From the NCBI RefSeq assembly GCF_046542825.1, contig NZ_JBKHAQ010000114.1, positions 1 through 8,639 on the forward strand: a DNA stretch of 8,639 nucleotides, written 5' to 3'. A program made the translations under genes and the position numbers. Of the stretch, positions 8,045 through 8,639 are shown piece by piece. Within the stretch, counting starts at the first letter, position 1; the number at the start of each line of letters is the position of its first letter. The notes beneath the pieces are model-generated. The model saw nothing but the letters and a program-made list of their open reading frames with translations. It had not been told where the DNA came from and did no database searches. Source of the DNA: Rhodosalinus sp046542825. GTDB lineage: Bacteria > Pseudomonadota > Alphaproteobacteria > Rhodobacterales > Rhodobacteraceae.

Positions 8045-8639
8045 ATGGAGATCGAGACGGTCGGCGTCGTCGGAGCGGGCCAGATGGGCAACGGCATCGC
8101 CCATGTCATGGCGCTGGCAGGCTACGAGGTGCTGCTCAACGACCTCGACGCGGCGGCGCTCGAGGCCGCGATCGAGCGAATCGGCCGGAACCTCGACCGC
8201 CAGGTGAACAGCGGCAAGATCGCGGAGACGGACAAGACCGCCGCGCTCGGGCGAATCAGGACGACGCTGGAGCTGACCGATCTGGGCCGCTGCGATCTCA
8301 TCATCGAGGCGGCGACCGAGCGCGAGGAGATCAAGCAGAAGATCTTCGATACCCTTCTGCCGCATCTCAAGCCGGAGACGATCCTGACCTCCAACACCTC
8401 GTCGATCTCGATCACCCGGCTGGCCAGCCGCACGGACCGGCCCGAGAAGTTCATGGGCTTCCACTTCATGAACCCGGTGCCGGTGATGCAGCTCGTCGAG
8501 CTGATCCGCGGGATCGCCACCGACGAGGCGACCTATCAGGCCTGCAGGACGGTGGTGGACCGGCTGGGCAAGACCGCGGCCAGCGCCGAGGATTTCCCCG
8601 CCTTCATCGTCAACCGCATCCTGATGCCGATGATCAACG
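8045..8639 (+). CDS. hbd: 3-hydroxybutyryl-CoA dehydrogenase, 3' end outside the window
   Basis: This enzyme catalyses the NAD(P)-dependent interconversion of acetoacetyl-CoA and (S)-3-hydroxybutyryl-CoA. The 198 residues present cover the whole Rossmann domain and the start of the C-terminal helical domain; about 90 residues are expected beyond the window end, as the usual length is about 290. Visible motifs: GVVGAGQMGNGIAH (7-20) with the GxGxxG loop at 10-15; LNDLD (31-35), whose acidic residue after strand 2 favours NAD; IIEAATER (86-93); Ser119 in SNTSS; His140 in GFHFMNPVPVM; Glu152 in LVEL, twelve residues after the histidine as in the family's His-Glu pair; and Asn190 in VNRIL. No frameshift is seen. 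The start follows GGGGGA by 8 nt and a sigma70-like promoter. It is read as hbd rather than a long-chain fadB/fadJ because no hydratase domain precedes it. Confidence 0.93.
   Translation, partial: MEIETVGVVGAGQMGNGIAHVMALAGYEVLLNDLDAAALEAAIERIGRNLDRQVNSGKIAETDKTAALGRIRTTLELTDLGRCDLIIEAATEREEIKQKIFDTLLPHLKPETILTSNTSSISITRLASRTDRPEKFMGFHFMNPVPVMQLVELIRGIATDEATYQACRTVVDRLGKTAASAEDFPAFIVNRILMPMIN

Overview
The window is ordinary, GC-rich (roughly two thirds G+C) chromosomal DNA from an alphaproteobacterium, most likely a member of the Rhodobacteraceae/Rhodobacterales. This assignment rests on three things: protein resemblance recalled from memory (a ParC with a long lineage-type insertion, a DUF6473-type protein, a HIG1-type twin-transmembrane protein), the gene order, and the codon bias. 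No database search was possible. No rRNA, tRNA, CRISPR array, insertion sequence, prophage or toxin-antitoxin gene is visible.

Layout from left to right. Positions 1-138 are intergenic and carry a three-copy 27-bp tandem repeat just beyond the 3' end of parC. parC (topoisomerase IV subunit A) fills 139-2541 on the minus strand. A 159-bp divergent spacer with two hairpin-forming palindromes separates it from a plus-strand run: a membrane-anchored SH3b protein (2701-3285), a classical short-chain dehydrogenase/reductase (3341-4165), a 67-residue HIG1-type protein (4231-4434), a PduO-type ATP:cob(I)alamin adenosyltransferase (4436-5008), then etfB (5297-6055) and etfA (6055-6981). The adenosyltransferase stop codon lies inside the first copy of an imperfect 87-bp-period palindromic repeat (4993-5137), which fills half of the gap before etfB. 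A strong hairpin terminator (7000-7035) separates etfA from a convergent DUF6473-type gene (7058-7885, minus). That gene is divergent from a 3-hydroxybutyryl-CoA dehydrogenase gene (hbd), which starts at 8045 behind a recognisable sigma70-type promoter and is cut by the window end.

How the genes may work together. EtfA and EtfB form the heterodimeric flavoprotein that takes electrons from acyl-CoA dehydrogenases, and Hbd oxidises or reduces (S)-3-hydroxybutyryl-CoA. The adenosyltransferase makes the coenzyme B12 needed by acyl-CoA mutases. In this lineage these activities meet in fatty-acid oxidation and in the ethylmalonyl-CoA / methylmalonyl-CoA routes of acyl-CoA assimilation. That link is inference from function and proximity; no mutase or acyl-CoA dehydrogenase is in the window. 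The most unusual material is non-coding (two different repeat families next to gene ends, hairpins in leaders), together with the DUF6473 protein, which shows motifs resembling the SGNH-hydrolase blocks. I found no convincing undescribed multi-gene system.
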